Positions 39,502-49,259 of a DNA stretch of 64,000 bases are shown one piece after another. The DNA is from Microbispora bryophytorum (GTDB taxonomy: Bacteria; Actinomycetota; Actinomycetes; Streptosporangiales; Streptosporangiaceae), in assembly GCF_006874465.1 (NCBI RefSeq), contig NZ_VIRL01000002.1:576092-640091 (forward strand), written 5' to 3'. Position 1 is the stretch's first letter; each line of letters begins with the position of its first letter. The notes under the pieces are model-generated. The model was not told where the DNA came from. It saw only the letters and a list, made by a program, of their open reading frames with translations, and did no database searches. The position numbers were made by a program, and so were the translations under genes.

Positions 39502-40776
39502 TCAGCCCACCGGCACCGGGTAGTCCTTCGCCAGCTCGGAGACCGCCGCCTCCCTGAAGACCACAGCGCCGCCGAGCGCCGCCTTGTCGGGCTTGAGCAC
39601 GTATGACGACCGGGAGGCGGGCTTGTCGAAGAACGTGAAGTCCATCGGAGTGCCGAGGTCGCCGCCGAAGCTCGACTGCGAGCGGTGCGCGTTCAGGACG
39701 CCCTCCCGGGTGAGGTCCTTGGCCGCGCACGCCTTCTTCATCGCCTCGTCCACGATCATCGCCGCGCTCCAGCCGGTCGGGATGCCGCTGTCGAGCGTCT
39801 GGCCGGGATACTTCGCCTGGTAGTCGGCCACCAGCCGCTGCATCCCCGGGTTCTGCGCGCTGACCGGCGTCCCCGCGGACACGTAGTAGAAGTCCTTCAG
39901 CAGCGCCGGCCCGGCCGGGGTCGCGAGAAGCTGCGGAGCGTAGGCCGAGTTGCTGCCGACGAACGGCACGTCCATGCCCTTGGCCAGGGACACGCCGACC
40001 AGCGAGGCCGTCTGCCGCGGCCCCACCGAGACGAGCACGGCCTTCACCCCGGCCGCCTTGAACGCCGCCACCTGGGCGCTCATGTCCTGGTCGGTCGCCT
40101 TGATCTTCTGCTCGACGATCCGCAGGCCGAGCTTGCCCGCGGCGTACTTCGAGCCGTCGAGCGAGCTCTCGCCGTAGTCGCCCTCGAAGTACAGGTGCCC
40201 GATCTTGTCGCCGGACCTGATCCCCTTCTCCTTGGTGAGGAACTCGACGGCGTTGATCATGTCCACGTCGTACGTCGTGCCGGTCACCTGGATGGCCCGG
40301 CTGCCGAGCAGCGTGGTCGCCCACGCCATCGGGATCGTGAGCAGCTTGTCGCCGTCGATGCGCTGCTTCAGCGCGGTGATCATCGGGGAACCGATGAACT
40401 GCACGATCGCCGCCGACTTGGGCGCGACCTCGGTGTAGGCGGCCACCGCCTTCTGCGTGTCGTAGCCGTGGTCGCGCACGACCAGCTCGTAGGTGCGGCC
40501 GCAGACCCCGCCGCCGGCGTTGACCTGGTCGAAGTAGAGCTGCTGCGCCTGCGTCTGGCTCTTGCCGAACGACGCGTAGGGGCCGGTGAGGTCGGTGAGC
40601 GCGCTCACGGTGATCGTGGTGGCGGTGACGCCGGGGCCGGTCGTGACCCCGTCACCGCCGGCCGCCGCGCCGGCGCCTGCGTCACCGCCCGTGGCCTTGC
40701 CGCTCGCGCATGAGGCAACGGCCAGGGACAGCAGGGCTAACGCCGCGACGCCGGTGCGGGTGCCGATTTTGCCCAT
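39502..40776 (-). CDS. Branched-chain amino acid-type ABC substrate-binding lipoprotein (system 1)
   Basis: A 424-residue periplasmic-binding protein of the LivJ/HAAT type. The signal peptide ends in the lipobox AVASCASG, followed by a Gly/Ala linker. ITVSALTDLTGPYASFGK opens the binding domain, and a bilobed ligand-binding fold follows. It is the last gene of the livF-livG-livH-livM operon and its start lies 40 bp inside livM. The true substrate could be an amino acid, amide or urea; family members vary. Confidence 0.88.
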   Translation of the reverse strand: MGKIGTRTGVAALALLSLAVASCASGKATGGDAGAGAAAGGDGVTTGPGVTATTITVSALTDLTGPYASFGKSQTQAQQLYFDQVNAGGGVCGRTYELVVRDHGYDTQKAVAAYTEVAPKSAAIVQFIGSPMITALKQRIDGDKLLTIPMAWATTLLGSRAIQVTGTTYDVDMINAVEFLTKEKGIRSGDKIGHLYFEGDYGESSLDGSKYAAGKLGLRIVEQKIKATDQDMSAQVAAFKAAGVKAVLVSVGPRQTASLVGVSLAKGMDVPFVGSNSAYAPQLLATPAGPALLKDFYYVSAGTPVSAQNPGMQRLVADYQAKYPGQTLDSGIPTGWSAAMIVDEAMKKACAAKDLTREGVLNAHRSQSSFGGDLGTPMDFTFFDKPASRSSYVLKPDKAALGGAVVFREAAVSELAKDYPVPVG

Positions 40777-41831
40777 CTGAGCTCCTTGGATCGAACGCGG
40801 CCGAGCCGCATGGCGAGCCCGGCCAGACCGCCGGGCAGGAACAGCACCACCGCGACGACGGCGGCGCCGTAGAGAATCCGCGCGGCCTCGGCGGGAGAGA
40901 CCCCGCCGGAACCCGGCTCGGCCACCAGCGGCAGGGCGTCGCTGTAGCGCGTGAGCAGCTGGGGGAGCAGGGAGACGAACGCGGCGCCGACGACCGCGCC
41001 GGCGACCGATCCCAGGCCGCCGATCGTGATCATCGCGAGGTAGTCGAGCGACAGCAGCATGCCGAAGTAGTCCGGCACGACCTGCTGGAAGACCAGGGCG
41101 ACCAGCACCCCGGCGAGCCCGCCGTACATGGACGACAGGACGAACACGCCCGCGCGGTATCGGGCCACCGGGACGCCCATGACCCCCGCGGCGATCTCGT
41201 GGTCCCTGATCGTGTTCATCGCCAGGCCGGGACGGCCGCGCAGCACGCCCCTGGCGAACGCCGCCGCGCCCGCGAGCAGCGCGATCCCGAGGAACCACAG
41301 CCGTTCGAGCGAGCCGAACGGCACGTTCAGCACCACCAGCTCAGGGGTGTCGGCGAAGACGAGGCCGAACAACTCCATCGGCGGCACCGGCCGTCCGTTG
41401 AAGCCGCCGGTCACCGGCTCGGCGTTGAACAGGATGTGCTGGCCGACGAAGATCAGGGCGAGCGTGGCGATGCCCAGGTAGGCGCCCTTGAGGCGGCCCG
41501 CGATCGGGCTGAACAGACCGCCGGACACCCCCGCGACGATCACCGCCGCCACGGCCGCGAGCGGCGTCGGCAGCCCCAGGTCGGACGACAGGAAGACGTA
41601 GGAGTACGCCCCGACCGCGAGGAAGAAGGCATGCCCGAGGGACAGCTGCCCGGTCGCCCCGGTCAGCAGGTTGATCCCGATCGCGCCGATCGCCGCCGAC
41701 ATCGCGAACAGCCCCGCCTGCAGCCAGAACCCCTCCAGGTAGAAGGGCACCGCGACGGCCGCCGCGAGCACCGCGACGCACAGCGCGGCCCGCAGGGTCC
41801 GCGCTACGGCTGTGGGCGTGGGCTCAGACAC
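40737..41831 (-). CDS. Branched-chain amino acid-type ABC permease LivM (system 1)
   Basis: A 364-residue polytopic membrane protein. The LivM family motifs NLLTGATGQLSLGHAFFLAVGAY, GIATLALIFV and SVAGAVVGAAFVSLLP are present, and the cytoplasmic coupling loop reads NTIRDHEIAAGVMGVPVARYR. About nine helices. It overlaps livH by 8 bp upstream and the binding-protein gene by 40 bp downstream. Confidence 0.9.
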   Translation of the reverse strand: MSEPTPTAVARTLRAALCVAVLAAAVAVPFYLEGFWLQAGLFAMSAAIGAIGINLLTGATGQLSLGHAFFLAVGAYSYVFLSSDLGLPTPLAAVAAVIVAGVSGGLFSPIAGRLKGAYLGIATLALIFVGQHILFNAEPVTGGFNGRPVPPMELFGLVFADTPELVVLNVPFGSLERLWFLGIALLAGAAAFARGVLRGRPGLAMNTIRDHEIAAGVMGVPVARYRAGVFVLSSMYGGLAGVLVALVFQQVVPDYFGMLLSLDYLAMITIGGLGSVAGAVVGAAFVSLLPQLLTRYSDALPLVAEPGSGGVSPAEAARILYGAAVVAVVLFLPGGLAGLAMRLGRVRSKELRWAKSAPAPASRR

Positions 41832-42714
41832 GGGCCGGCTCCTTCGTGCCGAACAGCCCGGAGGGCCGCAGCAGCAGGATCACGATCATCACGAGGAACG
41901 GCGCCGCGTCGCCGATGCCGCGGCCCAGGAAGGCGAGCTCGCTCTGGTAGCCGCTCATCAGCGTCTCGGTGACGCCCACGATCAGCCCGCCGGCCAGCGC
42001 GCCCGTGGTCGAGTCGAGGCCGCCGAGGATGGCGGCGGGGAACGCCTTCATCGCCGCCGCCGCCGTTCCCCTGTCCAGGCCCGGCGTCGGGAAGACGCAC
42101 AGGAACATCGCCGCGACCGCGGCCAGCGCCCCGGCGACGGCCCACGCGCTGAGCGAGACCCGGCCGAGCCGCACGCCCATCAGCGCTGCGGTCTCCGCGT
42201 CCTCGGCCGTGGCGCGCATCGCCACACCCCAGCCGGTGAACTTGAACGCGAGCAGGAACGCCACAATCAGCGCGGCGGCGACCGCGAGGGCCACGACGCG
42301 GGTCTCGGCGACCGTGACCGGGCCGATACGCAGCACCCGGTCGCCCCAGGGGTCGCCGAGGGCGAGCACCTCGGTGCCGATCCGGCGGGTGAGCTCGGTC
42401 GTGAGCAGGATGTCCACGCCGATCGTGACGATGGCCAGCACGCCGCGCGAGCCGACGTGCGCCCGGCGCAGGATCAGGAACTCCACCAGCGCGCCGACCA
42501 GCGCCGCCGCCGCGATCCCGGCCGCCACCGCCGCCCAGAACCCGATCAGCGGGTGCAGCCAGGCGATCGCGTAGCCGCCGGCCAGCAGCAGCGACGCGTG
42601 GGTGAAGTTGACCACCTCGGTCGCCTTGAAGATCACCACGAAGCCGAGCGCGATCAGCGCGTACACGGCCCCGACCGAGATCCCGTTGACGAGCAGCTCC
42701 AGGAAGACCGCCAT
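41824..42714 (-). CDS. Branched-chain amino acid-type ABC permease LivH (system 1)
   Basis: A 296-residue membrane protein. LLVNGISVGAVYALIALGF at the N-terminus and VVNFTHASLLLAGGY are typical LivH features, with the coupling loop MRATAEDAETAALMGVRLGR. The C-terminal LLLRPSGLFG motif is conserved. The ATG overlaps the livG stop by one base (TGATG). Confidence 0.92.
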   Translation of the reverse strand: MAVFLELLVNGISVGAVYALIALGFVVIFKATEVVNFTHASLLLAGGYAIAWLHPLIGFWAAVAAGIAAAALVGALVEFLILRRAHVGSRGVLAIVTIGVDILLTTELTRRIGTEVLALGDPWGDRVLRIGPVTVAETRVVALAVAAALIVAFLLAFKFTGWGVAMRATAEDAETAALMGVRLGRVSLSAWAVAGALAAVAAMFLCVFPTPGLDRGTAAAAMKAFPAAILGGLDSTTGALAGGLIVGVTETLMSGYQSELAFLGRGIGDAAPFLVMIVILLLRPSGLFGTKEPARV

Positions 42715-43612
42715 CACGCCTGCTCCCGCCCGGCGGAGGGGCCGCCGGAGTCGCCCTCTCCGTAGTCGCCCAGATAGGCGCGGATCACCTCGGGGTCGCG
42801 CTGGACCTCCTCGGGCGGCCCGTCCGCGATCCGCCTGCCGAAGTCGAGCACGGTCACCGCGTCGGCGATCCGCATGACCATGCCCATGTCGTGCTCGACC
42901 AGCAGGATCGAGATGCCGAGGCTCTCGCGCACCGACCCGATGAGGCCGGCCATCTCCCGCCGCTCGCCGCCGTTCATCCCCGCCACCGGCTCGTCCAGCA
43001 GGAGCAGCCGCGGCTCCATGCACAGCGCCCGGGCCAGCTCCACCCGCTTCTGCACGCCGTACGGCAGCAGCCCCACCGCGATGGTCAGCGCGTCGCCGAC
43101 GCCGGCGAACTCGGCGATCTCCGCCACGCGCGCGCCGTGCCGTACGGCCTCGCGCCTGGCCGAGGGCAGCCGCAGGCCGGCCGAGACGAAGCCGGCACGG
43201 GTCAGGCGATGCCGGCCGAGCATGAGGTTGTCGCGGACCGTCAGGTGCGGCGACAGGGCGATGTTCTGGAACGTCCGCGCCACGCCCAGCGCCGCCACCC
43301 GGTGCGGGCGCAGCGAGGTCAGCTCGGCGCCGCCGAAGCGGACGCTGCCGGAGGCGGCGCGGTAGACGCCCGACAGCACGTTGAAGCAGGTGGACTTGCC
43401 CGCGCCGTTCGGACCGATCAGAGCGTGCACGCTGCCGGGGGCCACGGTGAAGCTCACCGCGTCGAGCGCGGTGAGCCCGGCGAAGCGGACCGTCACCTCG
43501 CTGACCACGAGTTCCGGCGGGCCGTCGCCGCTGGCCGAACCGACCGGTTGGTTTCTCTTGGGCGCGCGCGGACGCCTCAACGGGTGTGCGTGCGGTTCGC
43601 CGCGGCGGAGGG

Positions 43613-43625
<13 letters not shown>
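42714..43625 (-). CDS. Branched-chain amino acid-type ABC ATPase LivG (system 1)
   Basis: A 303-residue ATPase. Walker A is GPNGAGKST; the family-specific signature LLPYGVQKRVELARALCMEP and Walker B RLLLLDEPVAGM are complete, and HDMGMVMRIAD holds the switch His. A Pro/Arg-rich N-terminal segment of about 35 residues precedes the ATPase. The C-terminus RAYLGDYGEGDS is LivG-like. Thirteen bases overlap livF. Confidence 0.92.
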
Positions 43626-44539
<914 letters not shown>

Positions 44540-44726
44540 CCGCGCCTCCTGTGACTTCGATGAAGGCACACCCAACCCACCGTGGTCGAGGGGCGTCCAG
44601 CGCCGGGAGTCAAGTCGGGACCCCAGCCCATGCCCGCCGGCGGTGCCCTGTGCTCCAGCACAATCCCGCATCACGAAACGAAAACCGAACCTTGTTCCGG
44701 ACGCCGCCGGCTGGCACATTCGGGAC

Positions 44727-45905
44727 ATGAGGTCCAGGACGGAATCCGAAGTCCGGGAACTGCTGCGGACCTCCGCCGCAGGCCTGCTGGAACGGCTCCC
44801 CGAGCTCGCCGACGAGCTGGTGAGGCGCGGCAGGGAAAGCGACGAGGCCTACCGCATGACGGTCCCCTTCGAGGACCACTGGAAGAGCACCCACGAGGGG
44901 CTGCGCATCGGCATCACCGCGATCCTGCAGCCGCGGCACGAGCGGCGCGACGTCGCGTACGCCCAGACGGTCGGGCGCAGGCGGGCCGAGTTCGGGCTCC
45001 CGCTGGACTCGCTCATGCGCAGCTACCGCCTGGCCGCGCAGGTCACCTGGAACGGCGTCATCGACATCATCGGCGACCAGGGTCAGGAGCGGCTGCCCGC
45101 ACTGCTGCGCAGCGCCACCCACCTGTGGCACGCCATCGACCGCCAGGCCGTGGCGGCGGCCGACGCCTACCGCCGCCGGGAGAACGAGCTGCTCGGCCGG
45201 ACCAACCAGCGCGTCAACGCCATGCTCGACGCCCTCCTGGAGGGGCGCGCCGACTCCGCCGTGGCCGGGGTGGCCGCCGACGCCCTCGGCCTGCCGGAGC
45301 ACGGTCGCTATGCGGTCGTCGCAACGCGGCTGCCCGCGCAGCCCGACCGCGTGCACCGCCCCGACGAGATCGGCGGGCTGCGCTTCCTGTGGCGCATGCG
45401 CCCGGACCTGGAGATGGCGGTGGTGCACCTCGGCGACCGGGAGCTGGACGACCTGGTCGCCGCGCTCACCCCGGTCGTCTGCGCGAGCGCCGGCGTCAGC
45501 CCGGTGGTGGACAGCCTCGCCGACCTCGGCACGGCCCGCCGCCTGGCGGAGGTGGCCATGCGCACCTGCTCGGGGACCGCGCCGGAGATCGCGCGGCTCG
45601 ACCGGCGGCTGCCCGCGGCCCTGGTGGTCTGCCAGCCGGAGCTGGCCGAGCGCCTCGCGGACGGCGTTCTCGGCCCGGTCATCGCCTCACCCGACGGCGG
45701 TGTGCTGCTCGCGACGCTGGAGGCGTGGCTGCGCTGCGAGGGGTCCGCCGCCCGGGCGGCGGCGGAGCTCTACTGCCACCGCAACACCGTCTTCAACCGG
45801 GTGCGCCGCATCGAGCAGCTCACCGGCCGGTCGCCGGCCCGTCCCCTGGACGTCGTCGAGCTCTCCCTCGCCCTCGACGCCGTCCGTCTCCTCCCCGACA
45901 CCTGA
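44727..45905 (+). CDS. PucR/CdaR-type transcriptional regulator
   Basis: A 392-residue regulator with an N-terminal helical sensing domain of the actinomycete PucR type ([19 protein letters not shown] then [11 protein letters not shown]) and a C-terminal PucR helix-turn-helix. The HTH reads [20 protein letters not shown] and [19 protein letters not shown]. It is divergent from the first Liv operon across a 187-bp gap and is the obvious candidate to control it. The start at 44727 is preferred over an upstream in-frame extension. Confidence 0.85.
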   Translation: MRSRTESEVRELLRTSAAGLLERLPELADELVRRGRESDEAYRMTVPFEDHWKSTHEGLRIGITAILQPRHERRDVAYAQTVGRRRAEFGLPLDSLMRSYRLAAQVTWNGVIDIIGDQGQERLPALLRSATHLWHAIDRQAVAAADAYRRRENELLGRTNQRVNAMLDALLEGRADSAVAGVAADALGLPEHGRYAVVATRLPAQPDRVHRPDEIGGLRFLWRMRPDLEMAVVHLGDRELDDLVAALTPVVCASAGVSPVVDSLADLGTARRLAEVAMRTCSGTAPEIARLDRRLPAALVVCQPELAERLADGVLGPVIASPDGGVLLATLEAWLRCEGSAARAAAELYCHRNTVFNRVRRIEQLTGRSPARPLDVVELSLALDAVRLLPDT

Positions 45906-45925
45906 TCTCGCACACTAAGGGTGAT

Positions 45926-46138
45926 GTGTCGGTTACATGGCGTACCATCTGGCCCACTGTGGCTCTCTTGGCGTTCGGGGCCGGTCGAGTCGAGCGAGGC
46001 CTGCGAGCGCGGTGGAGGAGATCGACGGACGAGCCGCTGCTCTGGCTCGCCGACGTACTCGTGGGCAGCGTCGTGTGGTGGCTCGGCGGCGAGGGTGAGA
46101 GCTTCGACATCATCCGGCGCGGGATCGAGTTCCTGTGA
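45926..46138 (+). CDS. small membrane-associated hypothetical protein
   Basis: A possible 70-residue protein starting MSVTWRTIWPTVALLAFG with one hydrophobic stretch near the start. A second, weaker stretch follows (LLWLADVLVGSVVWWLGG), and it ends DIIRRGIEFL. A weak AAGGG site precedes the GTG. No family recognised. It lies between the PucR regulator and the tRNA. Confidence 0.45.
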   Translation: MSVTWRTIWPTVALLAFGAGRVERGLRARWRRSTDEPLLWLADVLVGSVVWWLGGEGESFDIIRRGIEFL

Positions 46139-46248
46139 CCGTTCCTCGTGGCGTCCGGCCTGGAGACCACGAAGCCGCATGCCGCTGGCGTGCAACCACG
46201 CCCCCTCGTCGTCCTGACGGCTTCTCAGGGGGCCACTTTTGGCGCAAG

Positions 46249-46322
46249 TGCCCCGAGTGGGATTCGAACCCACACTGAATGGATTTTGAGGCCATCGACT
46301 CTGCCGATTGGTCTATCGGGGC
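46249..46322 (-). tRNA. tRNA-Leu(CAA), short variable loop
   Basis: On the minus strand a 74-nt cloverleaf can be drawn. The acceptor GCCCCGA pairs with TCGGGGC, the discriminator is A, and CCA is not encoded. The T arm is GTGGG/TTCGAAT/CCCAC. The D arm has a GAC/GTC stem and a GG loop. The anticodon loop CTCAAAA gives anticodon CAA (Leu, TTG codons), with one C-U mismatch at the base of its stem. Unlike normal tRNA-Leu it has only a 5-nt variable loop and no class II arm. Confidence 0.85.
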
Positions 46323-46443
46323 TATTTCCGGATTTGTCCGGTTTCGGCAATGGATACCAGACAGCAATCGATCTTGCTTCGAGATCGCTTAGGGCGTCCC
46401 CTGCCGTGGTCCTAATGTAGCGGACGTCGGTAACCTCTTGTGC

Positions 46444-47040
46444 GTGAGTACGCAGCGGCGAGTGGTGATCGCGGAAGACGAGGCGTTGATTCGCCTCGAC
46501 CTGAAGGAGATGCTCGAGGAGGACGGTTACGCCGTGGTCGGCGAGGCCGGCGATGGTGAGACGGCGGTCAAACTCGCCATGGAGCTCCGGCCCGACCTGG
46601 TGATCCTGGATGTCAAGATGCCCGTGCTCGACGGGATCTCCGCGGCCGAGCGGATCGTCTCCGAACGCATCGCGCCGTGCCTCATCCTCACCGCGTTCTC
46701 GCAACGCGACCTGGTCGAGCGGGCCAGGGACGCGGGCGCGATGGCCTACCTGGTCAAGCCGTTCACCAAGGGCGACCTGGTTCCGGCCATCGAGATGGCG
46801 GTCAGCCGGCACGAGGAGATCGCCGCGCTGGAGAAGGAGGTCTCCACGCTGTCGGAGCGGCTGGAGACCAGGAAGCTCGTGGAACGCGCGAAAGGCCTGC
46901 TCATGGCCCAGCACGGGTGGACGGAGCCGCAGGCCTTCCGGTGGATCCAGAAGGCGTCCATGGACCGGCGCATGAGCATGCGCCAGGTGGCCCAGATCGT
47001 GGTGAACGAGAACGGCGGCGAGGCCCAGCCGCCCGCCTGA
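46444..47040 (+). CDS. pdtaR: ANTAR-domain response regulator PdtaR
   Basis: A 198-residue regulator. The receiver domain (about 5-120) has the acidic pocket IAEDEALIRLD and the phosphorylated aspartate D56 in VILDVKMP, plus the conserved Lys in LVKPFTKGD. The C-terminal ANTAR domain (RKLVERAKGLLMAQHGWTEP, then QAFRWIQKASMDRRMSMRQV) binds RNA hairpins to control elongation or translation. In mycobacteria the partner kinase is PdtaS, which is not in the window. TAACCT lies seven bases before the GTG, so it may be leaderless. The tRNA-Leu beside it is transcribed divergently. Confidence 0.92.
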   Translation: MSTQRRVVIAEDEALIRLDLKEMLEEDGYAVVGEAGDGETAVKLAMELRPDLVILDVKMPVLDGISAAERIVSERIAPCLILTAFSQRDLVERARDAGAMAYLVKPFTKGDLVPAIEMAVSRHEEIAALEKEVSTLSERLETRKLVERAKGLLMAQHGWTEPQAFRWIQKASMDRRMSMRQVAQIVVNENGGEAQPPA

Positions 47041-47058
47041 CCGCCCCCCTGCTGATCG

Positions 47059-47132
47059 CGGGAGAGAAGACTCCTGGTCAGGGGCCGTCCCGCTAAGTTG
47101 AGGAGTTATTACGACTCCGCATCCAAGTGCGG
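47059..47132 (+). other. run of three RNA hairpins between pdtaR and a Liv binding-protein gene
   Basis: Hairpin 1 is GGAG-AGAAGA-CTCC (47061-47074). Hairpin 2 is GGAGT-TATTACG-ACTCC (47102-47118). Hairpin 3 is CCGCA-TCCAAG-TGCGG (47117-47132), overlapping hairpin 2 by two bases. Hairpins 1 and 3 have six-base loops. They may terminate pdtaR or form a leader of the binding-protein gene. The loops do not meet the ANTAR-target rule (A at loop position 1 with G at 4). Confidence 0.45.
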
Positions 47133-47247
47133 ACAGTTCTGATGCATCCCTGGTCGGGCCATGCCCGGCCTATGTACCTTTCAGCCATTCGATCGGGACC
47201 AGTCGGCAGCGCTGACGATTCCCGGGCCTGGATGAAGGAGATGCTTC

Positions 47248-48549
47248 ATGATCCGCATTGCCCCCCTCGGACGGGCGCTGGCCGTCGCCGCGGCCGCCAG
47301 CCTCGCGCTGACGGCCTGTGGCGGTGGTGAGGACAGTGCCGCGCCGGCTTCCTCGGCGCCGGCGGCCGAGTCCTCTGCTCCCGCTGCCGCCACCGCCCAG
47401 GGCGATGGCGTTCTCACCGTCGGCACGTTGCTGCCGCAGACCGGTTCGCTCGCCTTCCTCGGTCCGCCGGAGTTCGCGGGTGTCGGGCTGGCGGTGAAGG
47501 AGATCAATGACGCCGGCGGCGTCCTCGGCAAGCCGGTGGTTCAGATCGACACCGACTCGGGTGACACGTCGACCAACATTGCGTCCCAGTCTGTCGACAA
47601 GTTGCTGCAGCAGAAGGCCGACGTGGTCATCGGTGCCGCCTCGTCCTCGGTGTCGCTGTCGGTGATCGACAAGATCACGGGCGCCGGTGTTGTCCAGATC
47701 TCGCCGGCGAACACCTCCGACCAGTTCACCACCTACAACGACAAGGGCCTCTACTTCCGTACGGCTCCGCCGGACGTGCTGCAGGGCCGTGTCCTGGGCG
47801 ACCTCATCCTCGCCGACGGCAACGACACGGTCGGCATCCTGGCCCTCCAGGACGCGTACGGCACCGGCCTCGCGGACAACGTGCAGAAGGCGGTCGAGGG
47901 CGGCGGCGGCCAGGTCGTGGAGAAGGTCATCTACGACCCGAAGGCGGCCGACTACTCGGCGGACGTCGCCAAGATCAAGGAAGCCAACCCGAAGGCCGTC
48001 GCGCTGATCGGCTTCGACGAGACCAAGAAGATCATCCCTGAGCTCGTCAAGCAGGGCCTGACCGCCAAGAAGGTGAAGTACTACTTCGTCGACGGCAACC
48101 TGTCCAACTACGGCACGGGCAAGGACGGCTTCCCCAAGGGCACGCTCGACGGCGCCAAGGGCACCCAGCCGGGCGCCCAGGTCTCCGACGACTTCAAGGC
48201 CAAGCTGGGGACGATCGACGCGAACCTGAAGGACTACAACTACGGTCCCGAGTCGTACGACGCGACCATCCTGACCGCGCTCGCGGCGATCGCGGCCAAG
48301 AGCGACGCGCCCAAGGACATCGCGGCCCATCTGTCGGAGGTCTCCACGGGCGGGGAGAAGTGCAAGGACTTCAAGTCCTGCAACGACCTGCTGACGGCGG
48401 GCAAGGACATCGACTTCGACGGCGCCTCCGGCCCGATCGAGTTCAACGAGGCCGGTGACCCGGCCGAGGCGACGATCGGCGTCTACGAGTACGGCGCCGA
48501 CAACACCAACAAGAACGTCGCCTTCAACACCGGCAAGATCGCCGGCTGA
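47248..48549 (+). CDS. Branched-chain amino acid-type ABC substrate-binding lipoprotein (system 2)
   Basis: A 433-residue LivJ/HAAT-type binding protein. The signal peptide ends in the lipobox LALTACGGGE, then an Ala/Ser/Pro linker. TVGTLLPQTGSLAFLGPPE opens the binding domain, and ASSSVSLSVIDKITGAGVV holds the ligand loop. One close cysteine pair (EKCKDFKSCN) lies near the C-terminus. The GAAGGAGA ribosome site is strong. The gene is on the plus strand, while the matching livFGMH genes are on the minus strand, so expression of the receptor is separate from the transporter. A strong terminator follows. Confidence 0.92.
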   Translation: MIRIAPLGRALAVAAAASLALTACGGGEDSAAPASSAPAAESSAPAAATAQGDGVLTVGTLLPQTGSLAFLGPPEFAGVGLAVKEINDAGGVLGKPVVQIDTDSGDTSTNIASQSVDKLLQQKADVVIGAASSSVSLSVIDKITGAGVVQISPANTSDQFTTYNDKGLYFRTAPPDVLQGRVLGDLILADGNDTVGILALQDAYGTGLADNVQKAVEGGGGQVVEKVIYDPKAADYSADVAKIKEANPKAVALIGFDETKKIIPELVKQGLTAKKVKYYFVDGNLSNYGTGKDGFPKGTLDGAKGTQPGAQVSDDFKAKLGTIDANLKDYNYGPESYDATILTALAAIAAKSDAPKDIAAHLSEVSTGGEKCKDFKSCNDLLTAGKDIDFDGASGPIEFNEAGDPAEATIGVYEYGADNTNKNVAFNTGKIAG

Positions 48550-48559
48550 TCGCGAGCAC

Positions 48560-48590
48560 GAAGGGCCCGCTCCCATGGAGCGGGCCCTTC
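48560..48590 (+). terminator. strong hairpin after the binding-protein gene
   Basis: GAAGGGCCCGCTCC pairs perfectly with GGAGCGGGCCCTTC (14 bp) around a 3-nt loop (CAT), 11 bases after the stop. Confidence 0.9.
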
Positions 48591-48683
48591 CGCGTCCCCG
48601 GGACCTTCCGCCGCCGTGGAGGGACGTCCCGGGCGTACTCACCGCGCCGGGCCGGGAACGGCCGCGTACGTCCCCCGGGCGGG

Positions 48684-49163
48684 TCAGGAACGGCCGCAGG
48701 CGCCGAGGACGGCGGCGGACGCCTTGCGATACCGGCGCAGCAGGTCCGTGCGCCGGGAGCCGGCCGTGTCGGCCCGGGACAGGGTCTCGGCGAGGCCGTC
48801 GACGGTCGCGACGGGGGCCGAGGCCGGCAGGTGGGGGCCGTACATCGCCAGCGCGCCGCGCAGATAGCCGAAACGGCCGCGTACGTCCCCGTCCCAGTGC
48901 TGGGCCTCCTCCTGCCCGGCGGGCAGCAGTGACAGCCCCAGGTAGCCGATGGCGGACACCACGCGGGCGCAGGGGTCGTCTCCGGCCTTCGCGCCGGTGA
49001 CGTAGACGGCGCCGCTGGTGGTCCCGGACGCGGTGCTCGCGGACGACACGGCGGCCGGCGAGGCTGAGGGCCGCGGGGACGGCGACTGGCAGGCGGACAG
49101 GCCCACCGCGAGCGCCGAGACGACCAGTGCCGTGCGGAGGGGGGTTCGGGTCATACGGCTCAT
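48684..49163 (-). CDS. small lipoprotein, unknown function
   Basis: A 159-residue exported protein. The signal peptide RTALVVSALAVGLSACQS ends in a lipobox with the cysteine near residue 25. A Ser/Ala/Pro linker and a small helical domain follow (VSAIGYLGLSLLPAGQEEAQ ... LRRYRKASAAVLGACGRS), with two cysteines (DDPCARV and GACGR). No known domain. It sits between the binding-protein gene and the liv operon. The first Met (49163) or the second (49154) could be used. Confidence 0.75.
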   Translation of the reverse strand: MSRMTRTPLRTALVVSALAVGLSACQSPSPRPSASPAAVSSASTASGTTSGAVYVTGAKAGDDPCARVVSAIGYLGLSLLPAGQEEAQHWDGDVRGRFGYLRGALAMYGPHLPASAPVATVDGLAETLSRADTAGSRRTDLLRRYRKASAAVLGACGRS

Positions 49164-49214
49164 TGTCAGCCCGGCGGTTGCCGATCAGATGGAAATCAGG
49201 TCACAGACGTACGA

Positions 49215-49249
49215 CGAGGGCCCCGGCGGATCCTCCGCCGGGGCCCTCG
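49215..49249 (-). terminator. terminator of the second Liv operon
   Basis: CGAGGGCCCCGGCGGA-TCC-TCCGCCGGGGCCCTCG: a perfect 16-bp stem with a 3-nt loop. It lies 11 bases beyond the stop of livF (which ends at 49260 on the minus strand). Confidence 0.9.
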
Positions 49250-49259
49250 CGAGAGCGGC

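Noticed and set aside
47059..47132. Canonical ANTAR-target double hairpin
   Set aside because: The six-base loops do not have A at position 1 with G at position 4, so it is listed only as a variant possibility.
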